Positions 6,261-12,011 of a DNA stretch of 21,321 nt are shown here, piece after piece. Origin of the DNA: a virus. The notes under the pieces are model-generated. The model saw nothing but the letters and a program-made list of their open reading frames with translations, had not been told where the DNA came from and ran no database searches. Made by a program: the position numbers and the translations under genes. The stretch's first letter is position 1. Every line of letters begins with the position of its first letter. The stretch covers positions 1 to 21,321 of the IMG/VR virus record IMGVR_UViG_3300020005_000028; one strand, given 5' to 3'.

Positions 6261-6510
6261 CACTTGATGACCCCCTTTATAGGGGGAGCGAAAAAAAATT
6301 CTACCCCCTCATCTCTTACGTTTTTTCTATGCAAAAACAGTCACTTAACCGGGAAAAATCAATAAATTGCTCGCAATTGGAACCTACCCATAAAACTCGC
6401 CCATCTTCCTTACTGTCCCCCAAACACCCCATACCAACAATTCCCCCAATTCCCCCAATTCGCCCTCTTCTCCCTACCCTTGTCGACATGCCCTCCTAGA
6501 TCCCAGCTAC
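6261..6510. other. Noncoding stretch with C-tract cluster
   Basis: I find no supported gene. A short palindromic hairpin, CCCCC and GGGGG around TTTATA, lies near 6270-6286. From about 6395 to 6480 the plus strand is pyrimidine-rich, with at least four C-tracts including AATTCCCCC repeated twice in tandem, so the minus strand has G-quadruplex potential. The short open frames that span it start at non-ATG codons without ribosome-binding sites. Confidence 0.45.
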
Positions 6511-6516
6511 AGCCAT

Positions 6517-6542
6517 ACAACTATGATAAGTTGTCTACAACT
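6517..6542. promoter_or_regulatory. Operator-like triple half-site
   Basis: ACAACT at 6517-6522, its reverse complement AGTTGT at 6529-6534 and ACAACT again at 6537-6542 form two overlapping dyads with spacers of six and two bases. The site lies about 90 bases upstream of the early promoter at 6630. No repressor gene is recognised in the window, so the binder is unknown. Confidence 0.4.
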
Positions 6543-6629
6543 GTGACCCCTTGTCATTGCGCCGGTGTAACCAACACATACCTCCTATTCCTGCCCTACT
6601 TTCCCCACCGCTACACCGCAGCCCGACAC

Positions 6630-6659
6630 TTGCATCAACCGGCTGATCCATGCTACATT
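6630..6659 (+). promoter_or_regulatory. Promoter of the early gene block
   Basis: TTGCAT at 6630-6635 (followed by C), an 18-base spacer ending TGC, and -10 TACATT at 6654-6659. Expected start near 6666, about 53 bases before the first ATG at 6719. The leader contains a small GGGG/CCCC hairpin around 6666-6681. Confidence 0.65.
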
Positions 6660-6718
6660 ACTTTTGGGGTACAAAATCCCCTTCAGCACCATTCTACCAA
6701 CAGAAGGACTTACCTGCT

Positions 6719-6973
6719 ATGAACAAGCCCACCAATCGAGTATATTCCCTAGGTTCCAATTCACTCGTCTACGCTCCTGGCATCGTTCAGTGGGCGATCA
6801 ACGCAGCGAAATTCCCTGAAGATCGCGCACGGATGGTCCACATTGTGGCGTCCACCTGGAGCATTCCGAAGTTCGCTGCAGAGCAACTCCTAACGGAAAA
6901 AGTTCCATACCGCATCGTTAACGAAGCAGTGCGCTTCACGGTTGCGCAATCCAAAGAAAAGGTATCCGTGTAA
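6719..6973 (+). CDS. Unknown early protein, 84 residues
   Basis: The start at 6719 has AGAAGGA upstream and lies just downstream of the early promoter; an in-frame Met further upstream would place the start on the promoter itself. The protein begins MNKPTNRVYSLG and is predicted mostly helical, with LLTEKVPYRIVNEAVRFTV near the end. It has no transmembrane segment or Cys. I do not recognise a family with a known function; similar small soluble proteins are common at the head of phage early operons. The stop overlaps the next start by one base (TAATG). Confidence 0.7.
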   Translation: MNKPTNRVYSLGSNSLVYAPGIVQWAINAAKFPEDRARMVHIVASTWSIPKFAAEQLLTEKVPYRIVNEAVRFTVAQSKEKVSV

Positions 6974-7155
6974 TGACCGGAACAATCACAGTTGTTATGA
7001 AGCTCGTAAAAGAGCACAAGTCCGTCGTGGAGTATGCTGAGATTGACGACAAGGGCGAAAAGAAATTCAAGCCTACGCTGCAACCGATCTACGTCCGCAA
7101 AAACGAATATCTGCCGGCGGCGTACACCGTTACTCTAACACCTACGGAGGTCTGA
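6973..7155 (+). CDS. Unknown small protein, 60 residues
   Basis: The ATG at 6973 overlaps the upstream TAA by one base, and the stop lies one base before the next start region. The protein (MTGTITVVMKLVKEHKSVVE onward) alternates hydrophobic and charged residues with a Lys-rich middle, suggesting a small beta-rich fold. No family is recognised. Tight coupling on both sides supports real expression. Confidence 0.6.
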   Translation: MTGTITVVMKLVKEHKSVVEYAEIDDKGEKKFKPTLQPIYVRKNEYLPAAYTVTLTPTEV

Positions 7156-7156
7156 C

Positions 7157-7495
7157 ATGGGTTGGTACTCTGGACCAAAGGACAACAGCGTTTGCTCGCA
7201 CGTGAAGTTCAACCTGAAGGGTTGCAACCGGCTTGCAAATCACGATGGTATGCATCGTAACATCTTTGACTCAACAAACGAGTACTGGTCGGACGATGCA
7301 GGTCGGTACATCAACACGCAGGAGGAATGGATCGCGCTAGTCAACGGGCTGGGAAATCCGAAGATGCAAGTTACAATCACTGAAGCACAACGCCGGCTGT
7401 TGATGAAGATCATAGCAACCTATGGTAAATCCTCAGACGAGGAAGAACTAAAGGAAATCGCGCGGTTGCTCCACATATTCGGCTTAGCGGCCTGA
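7157..7495 (+). CDS. Small protein with CxH-x7-C-xn-H-xn-H motif
   Basis: This 112-residue protein starts at 7157 with GGAGG five bases before the ATG. The N-terminal part contains VCSHVKFNLKGC followed by NHDGMHR, a Cys/His pattern (C13, H15, C22, H29 and H33 approximately) that could bind zinc; short C...GC...GHxGxH domains are frequent in phage proteins of unknown role. The second half (from about residue 70) is helical and charged. The function is unknown. The stop codon is immediately followed by the first copy of the structured RNA element. Confidence 0.65.
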   Translation: MGWYSGPKDNSVCSHVKFNLKGCNRLANHDGMHRNIFDSTNEYWSDDAGRYINTQEEWIALVNGLGNPKMQVTITEAQRRLLMKIIATYGKSSDEEELKEIARLLHIFGLAA

Positions 7496-7560
7496 TGCAA
7501 GTCCATGTGGTGTCGTGTACACCACATGAGCGTGCAACACCGCACGATAACAGGAAGTAT
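7493..7560 (+). ncRNA. Structured RNA element, copy A (leader of 7566 gene)
   Basis: The element begins at the upstream stop codon and reads TGCAAG (7496-7501). Hairpin 1 is 10 perfect pairs (7504-7513 with 7519-7528) and hairpin 2 is CGTGC (7531-7535) and GCACG (7542-7546) around the loop AACACC. CAGGAAG follows, and the ATG at 7566 is 19 bases after hairpin 2. The same order occurs in copies B and C. In hairpin 2 the central pair is T-A here and A-T in the other copies, a compensatory change that supports the fold. Function is unknown. Confidence 0.6.
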
Positions 7561-7565
7561 CCGCT

Positions 7566-7868
7566 ATGTCTAAGAAGATTGCATTCAATACTGGTCGGAA
7601 GTACACTATCCACGGTCAGCGCATCGTTGCTACCCTGCACGACGATGGTATCGTTACGTTCCACGACATCGACCGGATGGTGTGTGGGGAGTTCAAGCTC
7701 GGACTGCACTGCCAATTCAACCAGGTGGAAGTTATGCACTGGTACGACAACAATCTGGCGAATGGAACAGCCCGCTCGCACAGAGATGCTTTCTATCACG
7801 ACAGCACGAACAGTACCGCTGCATATGTCGATCTGTGCGGCGAGACGCTCAACAAGGTGGTGCGCTAA
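7566..7868 (+). CDS. Unknown small protein, 100 residues
   Basis: The protein begins MSKKIAFNTGRKYTIHGQRI and has alternating hydrophobic strands up to about residue 50 (IVATLHDDGIVTFHDIDR), suggesting a beta-rich N-terminal domain, then a polar second half with several His and Asn. No family is recognised. It is the first gene behind RNA element copy A, with GGAAG about 11 bases before the ATG. The stop TAA overlaps the next ATG by one base. Confidence 0.65.
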   Translation: MSKKIAFNTGRKYTIHGQRIVATLHDDGIVTFHDIDRMVCGEFKLGLHCQFNQVEVMHWYDNNLANGTARSHRDAFYHDSTNSTAAYVDLCGETLNKVVR

Positions 7869-8125
7869 TGACACACTCAATGAACGCACGCGCCACACGC
7901 CAGGGTTGGACTATACTCAAGCATGTCTCTGTGAATGGTGATGGCGTGCAGGCGCCCGGCGCTATCGTAATGTGCCAGATAGCCGACACAAGACGTCCTT
8001 TCGCAGTTCACTTCTTCAACGAGCAAGACGGCGGCTTCCATATGGGAAGCTACTGCGAGGATCGGGCGGAAGCAGAAGACGTCTACGCAATGCGCGTACT
8101 GAAGTACCTCGGAAGGAACAAGTAG
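7868..8125 (+). CDS. Unknown small protein, 85 residues
   Basis: The start is taken at 7868, overlapping the upstream stop (TAATG); the frame is open further upstream but inside the previous gene. The protein contains GWTILKHVSVNGDGVQAPGA then FAVHFFNEQDGGFHMGSY and an acidic helix EDRAEAEDVYAMRVLKYL. It resembles the many small phage proteins with a mixed alpha/beta fold, but I cannot assign one. The stop overlaps the following GTG-started gene (TAGTG). Confidence 0.65.
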   Translation: MTHSMNARATRQGWTILKHVSVNGDGVQAPGAIVMCQIADTRRPFAVHFFNEQDGGFHMGSYCEDRAEAEDVYAMRVLKYLGRNK

Positions 8126-8226
8126 TGATTGTAGAGTATGACGAAGCCCTGTTTCTCGGGCACGACAAAGAGAAATGGGTAAAGAAATACGGACCTCGCC
8201 CGCACACACGAAAGGAGTGTAAATGA
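8125..8226 (+). CDS. 33-residue peptide with GTG start
   Basis: GTG at 8125 overlaps the upstream TAG by one base and has a strong GGAAGGA eight bases upstream. The frame encodes a charged peptide (beginning MIVEYDEALFLGHDKEKW) and ends at TGA 8226, which overlaps the next ATG. The perfect overlaps on both sides and the ribosome-binding site support translation. No function can be proposed from 33 residues. Confidence 0.5.
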   Translation: MIVEYDEALFLGHDKEKWVKKYGPRPHTRKECK

Positions 8227-8756
8227 GCCCAAGAATTCGAGTCAGAGAAGTAGAAGTCACTCAGGCGGATCGCGACGCGATGCTGCACAAGCATCCGATC
8301 GAAATTCCTCCTGTGGAGGTTGGGCGAACTCAAGTTAGTCCTACCGAAACGGTGGTTACCACATGCATAGTAAGTGAGGTTTACCGACACGAAGAAAATG
8401 GTGTGGTGAAGATCTATAACATTCGCGAGATTAAGGATTTAATCTACACTAACGATATTCCGGTGAAAGCTCTTCAAATATACATGTCTGACGAATATGT
8501 CAGTTATATCTTTACTTACGGAGGATGTGAACAGTCCCACGTAGATCGCGTTACTGAGAAAGACATAGAACGCCCTGCAATTGGGGTTTTCTATCCCGAT
8601 GGGTTGCAAATTATAGATGGCACCCATCGCATCGTCGCGCAATGGCGCAGGTTCAACAAGAAGAAAATGCGTATCCTGGTTGTTCCTGGTGAATTGGAAC
8701 ACTTATTCCTAATCGACCAGGACGAACTTGTTGACGCAGTTTGGATCAATAGGTGA
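8223..8756 (+). CDS. ParB/sulfiredoxin-like domain protein
   Basis: This 177-residue protein has the ParB/Srx signature near its end: DGLQIIDGTHRIVAQWRRF, with DGTHR at residues 132-136, followed by a strand MRILVVPGELE. In this family the DG(T/H)HR segment binds nucleotide or phosphate; relatives include ParB N-terminal domains, sulfiredoxins and phage nucleases or ADP-ribosyltransferase-like proteins. The first 110 residues show a less clear mix of strands and helices. The start overlaps the upstream stop (ATGA) and AAAGGAG lies just before it. The exact activity is unknown; the family assignment is from the motif only. Confidence 0.65.
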   Translation: MSPRIRVREVEVTQADRDAMLHKHPIEIPPVEVGRTQVSPTETVVTTCIVSEVYRHEENGVVKIYNIREIKDLIYTNDIPVKALQIYMSDEYVSYIFTYGGCEQSHVDRVTEKDIERPAIGVFYPDGLQIIDGTHRIVAQWRRFNKKKMRILVVPGELEHLFLIDQDELVDAVWINR

Positions 8757-8779
8757 ATCAACACGACAGAGGAGATACA

Positions 8780-8968
8780 ATGAGAGGAATAATCTTTCTC
8801 GCAATCATCCTTACTCTCTGGTTAGTACCAAAAAAGTACTATCCAAGAAGCTGGTTGGATCCTCACTATGAAAGCACAGCATGTATTCCGGAGCCTGAGC
8901 CCGATGAAAAGACTCTGTTATCGAAGGAATGGTTAGACTTTTGCGACATGATGGTGTGGTCAAAGTGA
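8780..8968 (+). CDS. Small single-pass membrane protein, 62 residues
   Basis: I chose the ATG at 8780 because GAGGAG lies seven bases before it; an in-frame ATG at 8753 overlapping the upstream stop would add nine polar residues. The N-terminus is a hydrophobic helix (about residues 3-16, GIIFLAIILTLWLV), then basic KKYYPR, so the short C-terminal part probably faces the cytoplasm or, if cleaved, is exported. Acidic PEPEPDEK is in the middle. No family is recognised. Its TGA begins RNA element copy B. Confidence 0.6.
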   Translation: MRGIIFLAIILTLWLVPKKYYPRSWLDPHYESTACIPEPEPDEKTLLSKEWLDFCDMMVWSK

Positions 8969-9036
8969 TTGCAAGCCCATGTCCCACCTCGGTGAGGCAT
9001 GTACGAGCAATCTCGCTCGATATGGAGAACTACATT
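8966..9036 (+). ncRNA. Structured RNA element, copy B (leader of 9037 gene)
   Basis: It starts at the upstream TGA. Elements in order: TTGCAAG (8969-8975), hairpin 1 (8978-8988 with 8991-9001, one mismatch and one G-T pair), hairpin 2 CGAGC (9004-9008) and GCTCG (9015-9019) around AATCTC, then GGAGAA and the ATG 17 bases after hairpin 2. GATTGC at 8967-8972 can pair with GCAATC at 9007-9012. That would close hairpin 1 inside a longer stem and break hairpin 2, a possible two-state switch. Confidence 0.6.
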
Positions 9037-9360
9037 ATGAGTAACCCAATCTGGACACTGCTACACCCACTGATGACATACGAACATCTTGGTCCCTATC
9101 TTCCATACTTCCTCGTTAACGAGGATGAGCGTCCAGCAGCGCAGCAGTTCAACGAACGCTACAAATTCGGAGGTTGGCGTCCGTTCGGTCAAGACAAGTT
9201 TACTCTAACTGAGACTCATATTTTGAAGTATCCCGGCGACCCGGCGCATCAGCCGATGGCAGTAACCCATCTGCGGGATGAACTGATCCTCCTGTATAAC
9301 AGCGATGTGGTTGTTATCAAACAGCCCGACGGCTCGTTTGAAGTCTGCAGGATGGATTGA
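9037..9360 (+). CDS. Unknown protein, 107 residues
   Basis: The start at 9037 follows GGAGAAC by about nine bases and is placed the same way as in the other genes behind this RNA element. The protein begins MSNPIWTLLHPLMTYEHLGP, has many aromatic and Pro residues, and ends with two likely strands (LRDELILLYNSDVVVIKQPD). It looks like a compact soluble domain. I do not recognise it. Its TGA is the first codon of RNA element copy C. Confidence 0.65.
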   Translation: MSNPIWTLLHPLMTYEHLGPYLPYFLVNEDERPAAQQFNERYKFGGWRPFGQDKFTLTETHILKYPGDPAHQPMAVTHLRDELILLYNSDVVVIKQPDGSFEVCRMD

Positions 9361-9435
9361 TTGCAAGCCCTTGCTCCATCCGTAAGAAAGATGGAGCAAG
9401 TTCGAGCAATCCCGCTCGCAATGGAAGTACATGAT
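9358..9435 (+). ncRNA. Structured RNA element, copy C (leader of 9436 gene)
   Basis: It starts at the upstream TGA and contains TTGCAAG (9361-9367), an 11-bp perfect hairpin 1 (9370-9380 with 9390-9400, nine-base loop), hairpin 2 CGAGC (9403-9407) and GCTCG (9414-9418) around AATCCC, then GGAAG and the ATG 17 bases after hairpin 2. Hairpin 1 differs in sequence from copies A and B but keeps position and length, as expected if the fold, not the sequence, is conserved. GATTGC (9359-9364) can pair with GCAATC (9406-9411), as in copy B. Confidence 0.6.
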
Positions 9436-9705
9436 ATGGCTCAACTAGGAAAGGCAGTGAGCGTTCTATTAAGATTTGAACGCTCTTGCAGTGAGATGTA
9501 CGACGACCTGTCGGCGTTTCATGCCCCAAGCGAATGCTACGAAGACGTATCCCGCGGCCAACGACGACGTTTCCGTAGGGTACGAAAGCACGCCTGCGCG
9601 GTAGCCGGCGTCAAAAATCTCAAGCAACTCCATAAGGCGATCAAAAAGGTATGCCCAACTTGGGATCGCTACAATCACTTCCGCCTGGGCTTGGAGCACG
9701 TCTGA
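9436..9705 (+). CDS. Unknown basic helical protein, 89 residues
   Basis: The ATG at 9436 is chosen by alignment with the other two element-led genes; a TTG further up would place the whole RNA element inside the protein. The protein is helical and basic (RGQRRRFRRVRKH at about residues 40-52, KNLKQLHKAIKKV later), with Cys at three places. The charge suggests nucleic-acid contact, which is inference. The stop overlaps the next ATG (TGATG). Confidence 0.6.
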   Translation: MAQLGKAVSVLLRFERSCSEMYDDLSAFHAPSECYEDVSRGQRRRFRRVRKHACAVAGVKNLKQLHKAIKKVCPTWDRYNHFRLGLEHV

Positions 9706-9878
9706 TGTTAAATGTACTTCTTATACTGCAGAACGAGCTGGACGGTCGTACGCCAGGCTCACACAACTGGTTCATGACAGTGGACCGGATAGTCAAAGCT
9801 TTGCTGCGAGAACGTATCGAGCAGGAAGAGGCTAAGATCAGTGACGCTGATTCGAAAGGAAGCCTGCGAAATGACTGA
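9705..9878 (+). CDS. Unknown small protein, 57 residues
   Basis: The ATG at 9705 overlaps the upstream TGA. The peptide begins MLNVLLILQNELDGRTPGSH and continues as an amphipathic helix (IVKALLRERIEQEEAKI). It overlaps the next gene's start by eight bases. No function is proposed; coupling on both sides makes translation likely. Confidence 0.55.
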   Translation: MLNVLLILQNELDGRTPGSHNWFMTVDRIVKALLRERIEQEEAKISDADSKGSLRND

Positions 9879-10098
9879 CATCCGTAGCTGGAACTACACC
9901 CAACTCCCAAAGGGCATCTACGCCGCCCACGTTCGGAAACATGGATCATGGGACGGGTGGTTCTTGTTCCGTGCATTCCCGAACTCGGGAAGCAATTGCC
10001 TGGAATACGTCTCTCAAGACGAAAACGACGTCATTGCGAAAGCAGAGTCGTTCGTCCGAGGTGAACGCGATCCCGCAATCTACAGCGCATCCTACTGA
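9871..10098 (+). CDS. Unknown small protein, 75 residues
   Basis: The start at 9871 has GAAAGGAAG about ten bases upstream and overlaps the end of the previous gene; an in-frame Met at 9841 lies well inside it. The protein is rich in aromatic residues (SWNYTQLPKG, HGSWDGWFLFRAFP) and ends in a charged helix. It resembles a small alpha/beta fold. I do not recognise a family. Confidence 0.6.
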   Translation: MTDIRSWNYTQLPKGIYAAHVRKHGSWDGWFLFRAFPNSGSNCLEYVSQDENDVIAKAESFVRGERDPAIYSASY

Positions 10099-10109
10099 AA
10101 GGAAAGACT

Positions 10110-10295
10110 ATGAAGTCAGCTCCTTATCTCGATGGTTGGCTCGCCCATAAGGGCGGGCTAACTCAACACAATCCGTACAGTGAGGACGTTCAACCTTATT
10201 CGTACGGACAATGGATTTCTGGTTGGTGTGATCGTTTTTCTGCTATCAAGCACGAAGGCGATCTATCTCTAGATGACACTCAGACGTTCATATAG
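10110..10295 (+). CDS. RMF-like small protein (ribosome modulation factor fold)
   Basis: This 61-residue protein carries the pattern of the ribosome modulation factor family: a helix (YLDGWLAHKGGL), NPY at about residues 21-23, and a WxxGW motif (QWISGWCDRF at about 34-43). In bacteria RMF binds and dimerises resting ribosomes, but many phages and plasmids encode short NPY...W..GW proteins whose role is unknown. A start at 10110 is supported by AAAGGAAAG. The stop TAG is embedded in the ribosome-binding site of the next gene. I am fairly sure of the likeness and unsure of the function. Confidence 0.6.
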   Translation: MKSAPYLDGWLAHKGGLTQHNPYSEDVQPYSYGQWISGWCDRFSAIKHEGDLSLDDTQTFI

Positions 10296-10303
10296 GAGGT
10301 GAA

Positions 10304-10465
10304 ATGAAGGCAGCTATCTGCTGGCGATGTGGAAAGGATCTGGGACATATTGTCTCAGATGATGCTGATCAGATTACCTGCTTCCAGTGTGACAACGATA
10401 CCACTGGAAAGAGAAAGAAGATTTTCAATAAGAAACGGAAATACAGAAGAAAAAGGAAGAGGTGA
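10304..10465 (+). CDS. Zinc-ribbon peptide with very basic tail, 53 residues
   Basis: ATG 10304 follows a near-perfect AGGAGGTGAA. The peptide has CWRC (C6, C9) and CFQC (C26, C29) with 16 residues between, a classic C2-x16-C2 zinc ribbon. Its last 18 residues are mostly Lys and Arg (KKRKYRRKRKR). Such proteins usually bind nucleic acid or a transcription or translation partner. It directly follows the RMF-like gene with which it shares the ribosome-binding site region, so the two may be co-translated. No specific family is assigned. Confidence 0.65.
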   Translation: MKAAICWRCGKDLGHIVSDDADQITCFQCDNDTTGKRKKIFNKKRKYRRKRKR

Positions 10466-10673
10466 GATCGAGGCGAGGCCGAGGCTCGAGATGGTAGGCG
10501 TCGGTACGTCTTGATTGAAAAATGGAGCCCATTCCTATAATGGGCGCGGCCGGCGGGCGCCCGACGCGCGACGCCGACACGCGCCTACATCGACGTATGA
10601 ATTCGATGCGCCGTTGATACTTGCATCGAACCCAAATCTGTGCTACTATGCTATAGCTTAACCGAGGTTCAGA
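10466..10673. promoter_or_regulatory. Intergenic region with hairpin, GC island and triple dyad
   Basis: A seven-pair hairpin (GCCCATT 10527-10533 with AATGGGC 10539-10545) lacks a T-run, so it is not a normal intrinsic terminator. A GC-only stretch with palindromes follows to about 10585. CATCGA occurs at 10588-10593, inverted (TCGATG) at 10603-10608, and again at 10624-10629 inside the -35 element of the promoter below, an operator-like arrangement. Confidence 0.45.
10621..10649 (+). promoter_or_regulatory. Promoter upstream of FlbD-like gene
   Basis: TTGCAT at 10621-10626 (followed by C), a 17-base spacer ending TGC, and -10 TACTAT at 10644-10649; a second TATAGC overlaps just downstream. 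The first gene starts at 10674 after GAGG. Confidence 0.7.
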
Positions 10674-10892
10674 ATGCTCAAACTTGTCACGTTCATTCGT
10701 TGGAATATGGAACCACGTCTTCGAACACCAGTGAGCATCAACCCCGTTGAGGTGTCTGACGTCGAAGACTGCTGTGGTACAGATGTGCCTAGTAGCGCGA
10801 TTACGCTAAGGAATAAAAAGGTTCATCTTGTTATGGGCGGCCACTTCGATATTGTTGCAAAATTGACTTCGAAAGAAGACTCGGTCGGCTAA
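10674..10892 (+). CDS. FlbD-like small beta protein
   Basis: This 72-residue protein fits the short FlbD-like pattern: hydrophobic start (LKLVTFI), then a segment PVSINPVEVSDVEDCC, then a strand AITLRNKKVHLVMG and a final FDIVAKL. FlbD is a small flagellar-operon protein, and phages carry many short relatives of unknown role. ATG 10674 follows GAGG by seven bases and lies about 25 bases after the promoter. The end of the gene runs into the second ACTCG array, whose first box is at 10879, so the array is partly coding. Confidence is moderate for the family and low for function. Confidence 0.6.
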   Translation: MLKLVTFIRWNMEPRLRTPVSINPVEVSDVEDCCGTDVPSSAITLRNKKVHLVMGGHFDIVAKLTSKEDSVG

Positions 10893-10967
10893 AGACTCGA
10901 CTGCCGGCAGAAAACTCGACCTCGACCAGTAACTCGACCTCAACTTCTAACTCGACCGGAGAACTCG
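10879..10967. repeat. Second ACTCG-box array, six copies
   Basis: ACTCG occurs at 10879, 10895, 10914, 10932, 10950 and 10963, with the extended form AACTCGACC in the middle copies and 18-base spacing between three of them. It matches the array at 5798-5899. The last box lies immediately before the ATG at 10970, and the ribosome-binding site GGAG sits between the last two boxes. A bound protein could therefore affect expression of the next gene. Confidence 0.65.
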
Positions 10968-10969
10968 CC

Positions 10970-11185
10970 ATGGAAGAAACTATCACTCCTCAGATGTGGG
11001 AAACCTACTTCGAATACTTGGACACCCTAAAGGAATCAGGCGTCACCAACATGTTCGGTTCGGTCCCGTACATTCAGAAGCAATTCGGTGTTCCCGAACC
11101 CCAAGCAAAGAGAATCTTTAAAGCTTGGTGGGAGACATTCGACGAGAACGAGACTCCAGCAGTTCGAGCAGCAAAGGTTAAATGA
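10970..11185 (+). CDS. Conserved-looking phage protein, 71 residues
   Basis: The protein contains EYLDTLKESGVTNMFGSVPY followed by FGVPEPQAKRIFKAWWETF. The pattern L-x-x-L-(K/R)-E-S-G-V-T-N-M-(F/Y)-G-x-x-P-Y recurs in small phage proteins of unknown function, mostly in early regions. It is probably a helical bundle. The start at 10970 has GGAG nine bases before it, within the repeat array. No enzyme motif is present. Confidence 0.7.
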   Translation: MEETITPQMWETYFEYLDTLKESGVTNMFGSVPYIQKQFGVPEPQAKRIFKAWWETFDENETPAVRAAKVK

Positions 11186-11213
11186 GCCACCCCGGCGGAG
11201 AGTACTTCGATCG

Positions 11214-11315
11214 GTGAGCGGGAGCGTCGGTTTTCAGAAAGGTGACCTGCGGTCTTCGTACGGGGTAATCATAGCGCCGTCCAAGGTCATCAACTCCCGC
11301 ATTCACTCTAACTAG
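11214..11315 (+). CDS. Possible 33-residue peptide with GTG start
   Basis: The 143 bases between 11186 and 11328 hold a frame from GTG 11214 to TAG 11315 (beginning MSGSVGFQKGDLRSS). GGAGAG lies upstream at a suboptimal distance. A still shorter ATG frame of 11 codons starts at 11182, overlaps the upstream stop and ends just where this GTG begins. Either could be a coupling peptide, or the stretch could be untranslated. Evidence is weak. Confidence 0.25.
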   Translation: MSGSVGFQKGDLRSSYGVIIAPSKVINSRIHSN

Positions 11316-11328
11316 AGGTACAGATAGA

Positions 11329-11535
11329 ATGAAACGCTTTCAGATTGTTGAGATAGATCATCTCAAGCATGAGGAATCTATCTTGTATTCAGGCGACAAC
11401 CCAATCTGGGCGAACGAGTTGTTCATCCAGATAAGAAAACTGAGTAACCCAAGATACACCTACAGTCTGATTGATCAACGGGAGACAGAGGCGCTCAGAG
11501 CTCAATTCGCTGCTGAAGGAAAAGGTGCTGCATGA
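11329..11535 (+). CDS. Unknown small protein, 68 residues
   Basis: ATG 11329 follows AGAGGT. The protein (MKRFQIVEIDHLKHEESILY) has an alternating strand start, then FIQIRKLSNPRYTYSLIDQR and a helical tail. It looks like a compact beta/alpha domain, and no family is recognised. The stop overlaps the next start (ATGA). Confidence 0.65.
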   Translation: MKRFQIVEIDHLKHEESILYSGDNPIWANELFIQIRKLSNPRYTYSLIDQRETEALRAQFAAEGKGAA

Positions 11536-12011
11536 CGCCACGAAATTGGAGACCGCTGCGTAAATTGAAAAAAGAAGAATTCCATCCAATTCGACGCGAA
11601 GTTATTGAAGAGACAATGCGTTCTTATTCGGTCGATGAGACCGCAGCTCTTAAGATGTTAGACGATCTACACAATACCTGTGACTATTACACCAACAATC
11701 TTTATCAAGTACAGGTTGCAAAATGCGGCCCCGATAGAGTGATGACGCATATCTGCATTCGACGTCTTGATGGAGCATGCGACATTCGAGACTGGCGTCA
11801 TTTTCAGCAAATCAAAAATGAGATTTGTGGAGAAGAGCGCGAAGGATTTGAACTATATCCACGCGAAAGTCGAAAGGTAGATACAAGTAACAAATTTCAT
11901 ATCTGGGTATTGCCCGATGGAATATCAATGAGTGCTGTCGGTTGGTTAGAGCGTGATGTGCAGTACGACGAGCGCAAGAACGTTCCTGGAATGAGACAGA
12001 GGACACTCTAA
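11532..12011 (+). CDS. Phage protein of the DUF7694 type (tentative)
   Basis: This 159-residue protein has a distinct central block: MTHICIRRLDGA, then DWRHFQQIKNEICGEEREGF and LYPRESRKVDTSNKFHIWV (about residues 73-125). This IRR...DWR..Q.IKNE..G.E...ELYP.ESR..D..N..H.WV pattern is a recurrent phage domain that I associate with DUF7694; the label is from memory and should be treated as tentative. Its biochemical role is unknown. The N-terminal 70 residues are helical. The start overlaps the upstream stop (ATGA), and the stop is directly followed by the next ATG. Confidence 0.65.
   Translation: MTPRNWRPLRKLKKEEFHPIRREVIEETMRSYSVDETAALKMLDDLHNTCDYYTNNLYQVQVAKCGPDRVMTHICIRRLDGACDIRDWRHFQQIKNEICGEEREGFELYPRESRKVDTSNKFHIWVLPDGISMSAVGWLERDVQYDERKNVPGMRQRTL

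Noticed and set aside
6266-6300. Intrinsic terminator at the CCCCC/GGGGG hairpin
   Set aside because: The run after it on the plus strand is A, not T, and on the minus strand the T-run precedes the hairpin.
6245-6722. Two overlapping short plus-strand frames before the early genes
   Set aside because: The first starts at TTG without a ribosome-binding site, and the second runs across the promoter; both are Pro/Thr-rich from the C-tract composition.
7493-7560. Twister-sister or hammerhead ribozyme reading of the RNA element because of GCAAG
   Set aside because: The required surrounding loops and catalytic core of either ribozyme are missing; only a short shared word remains.
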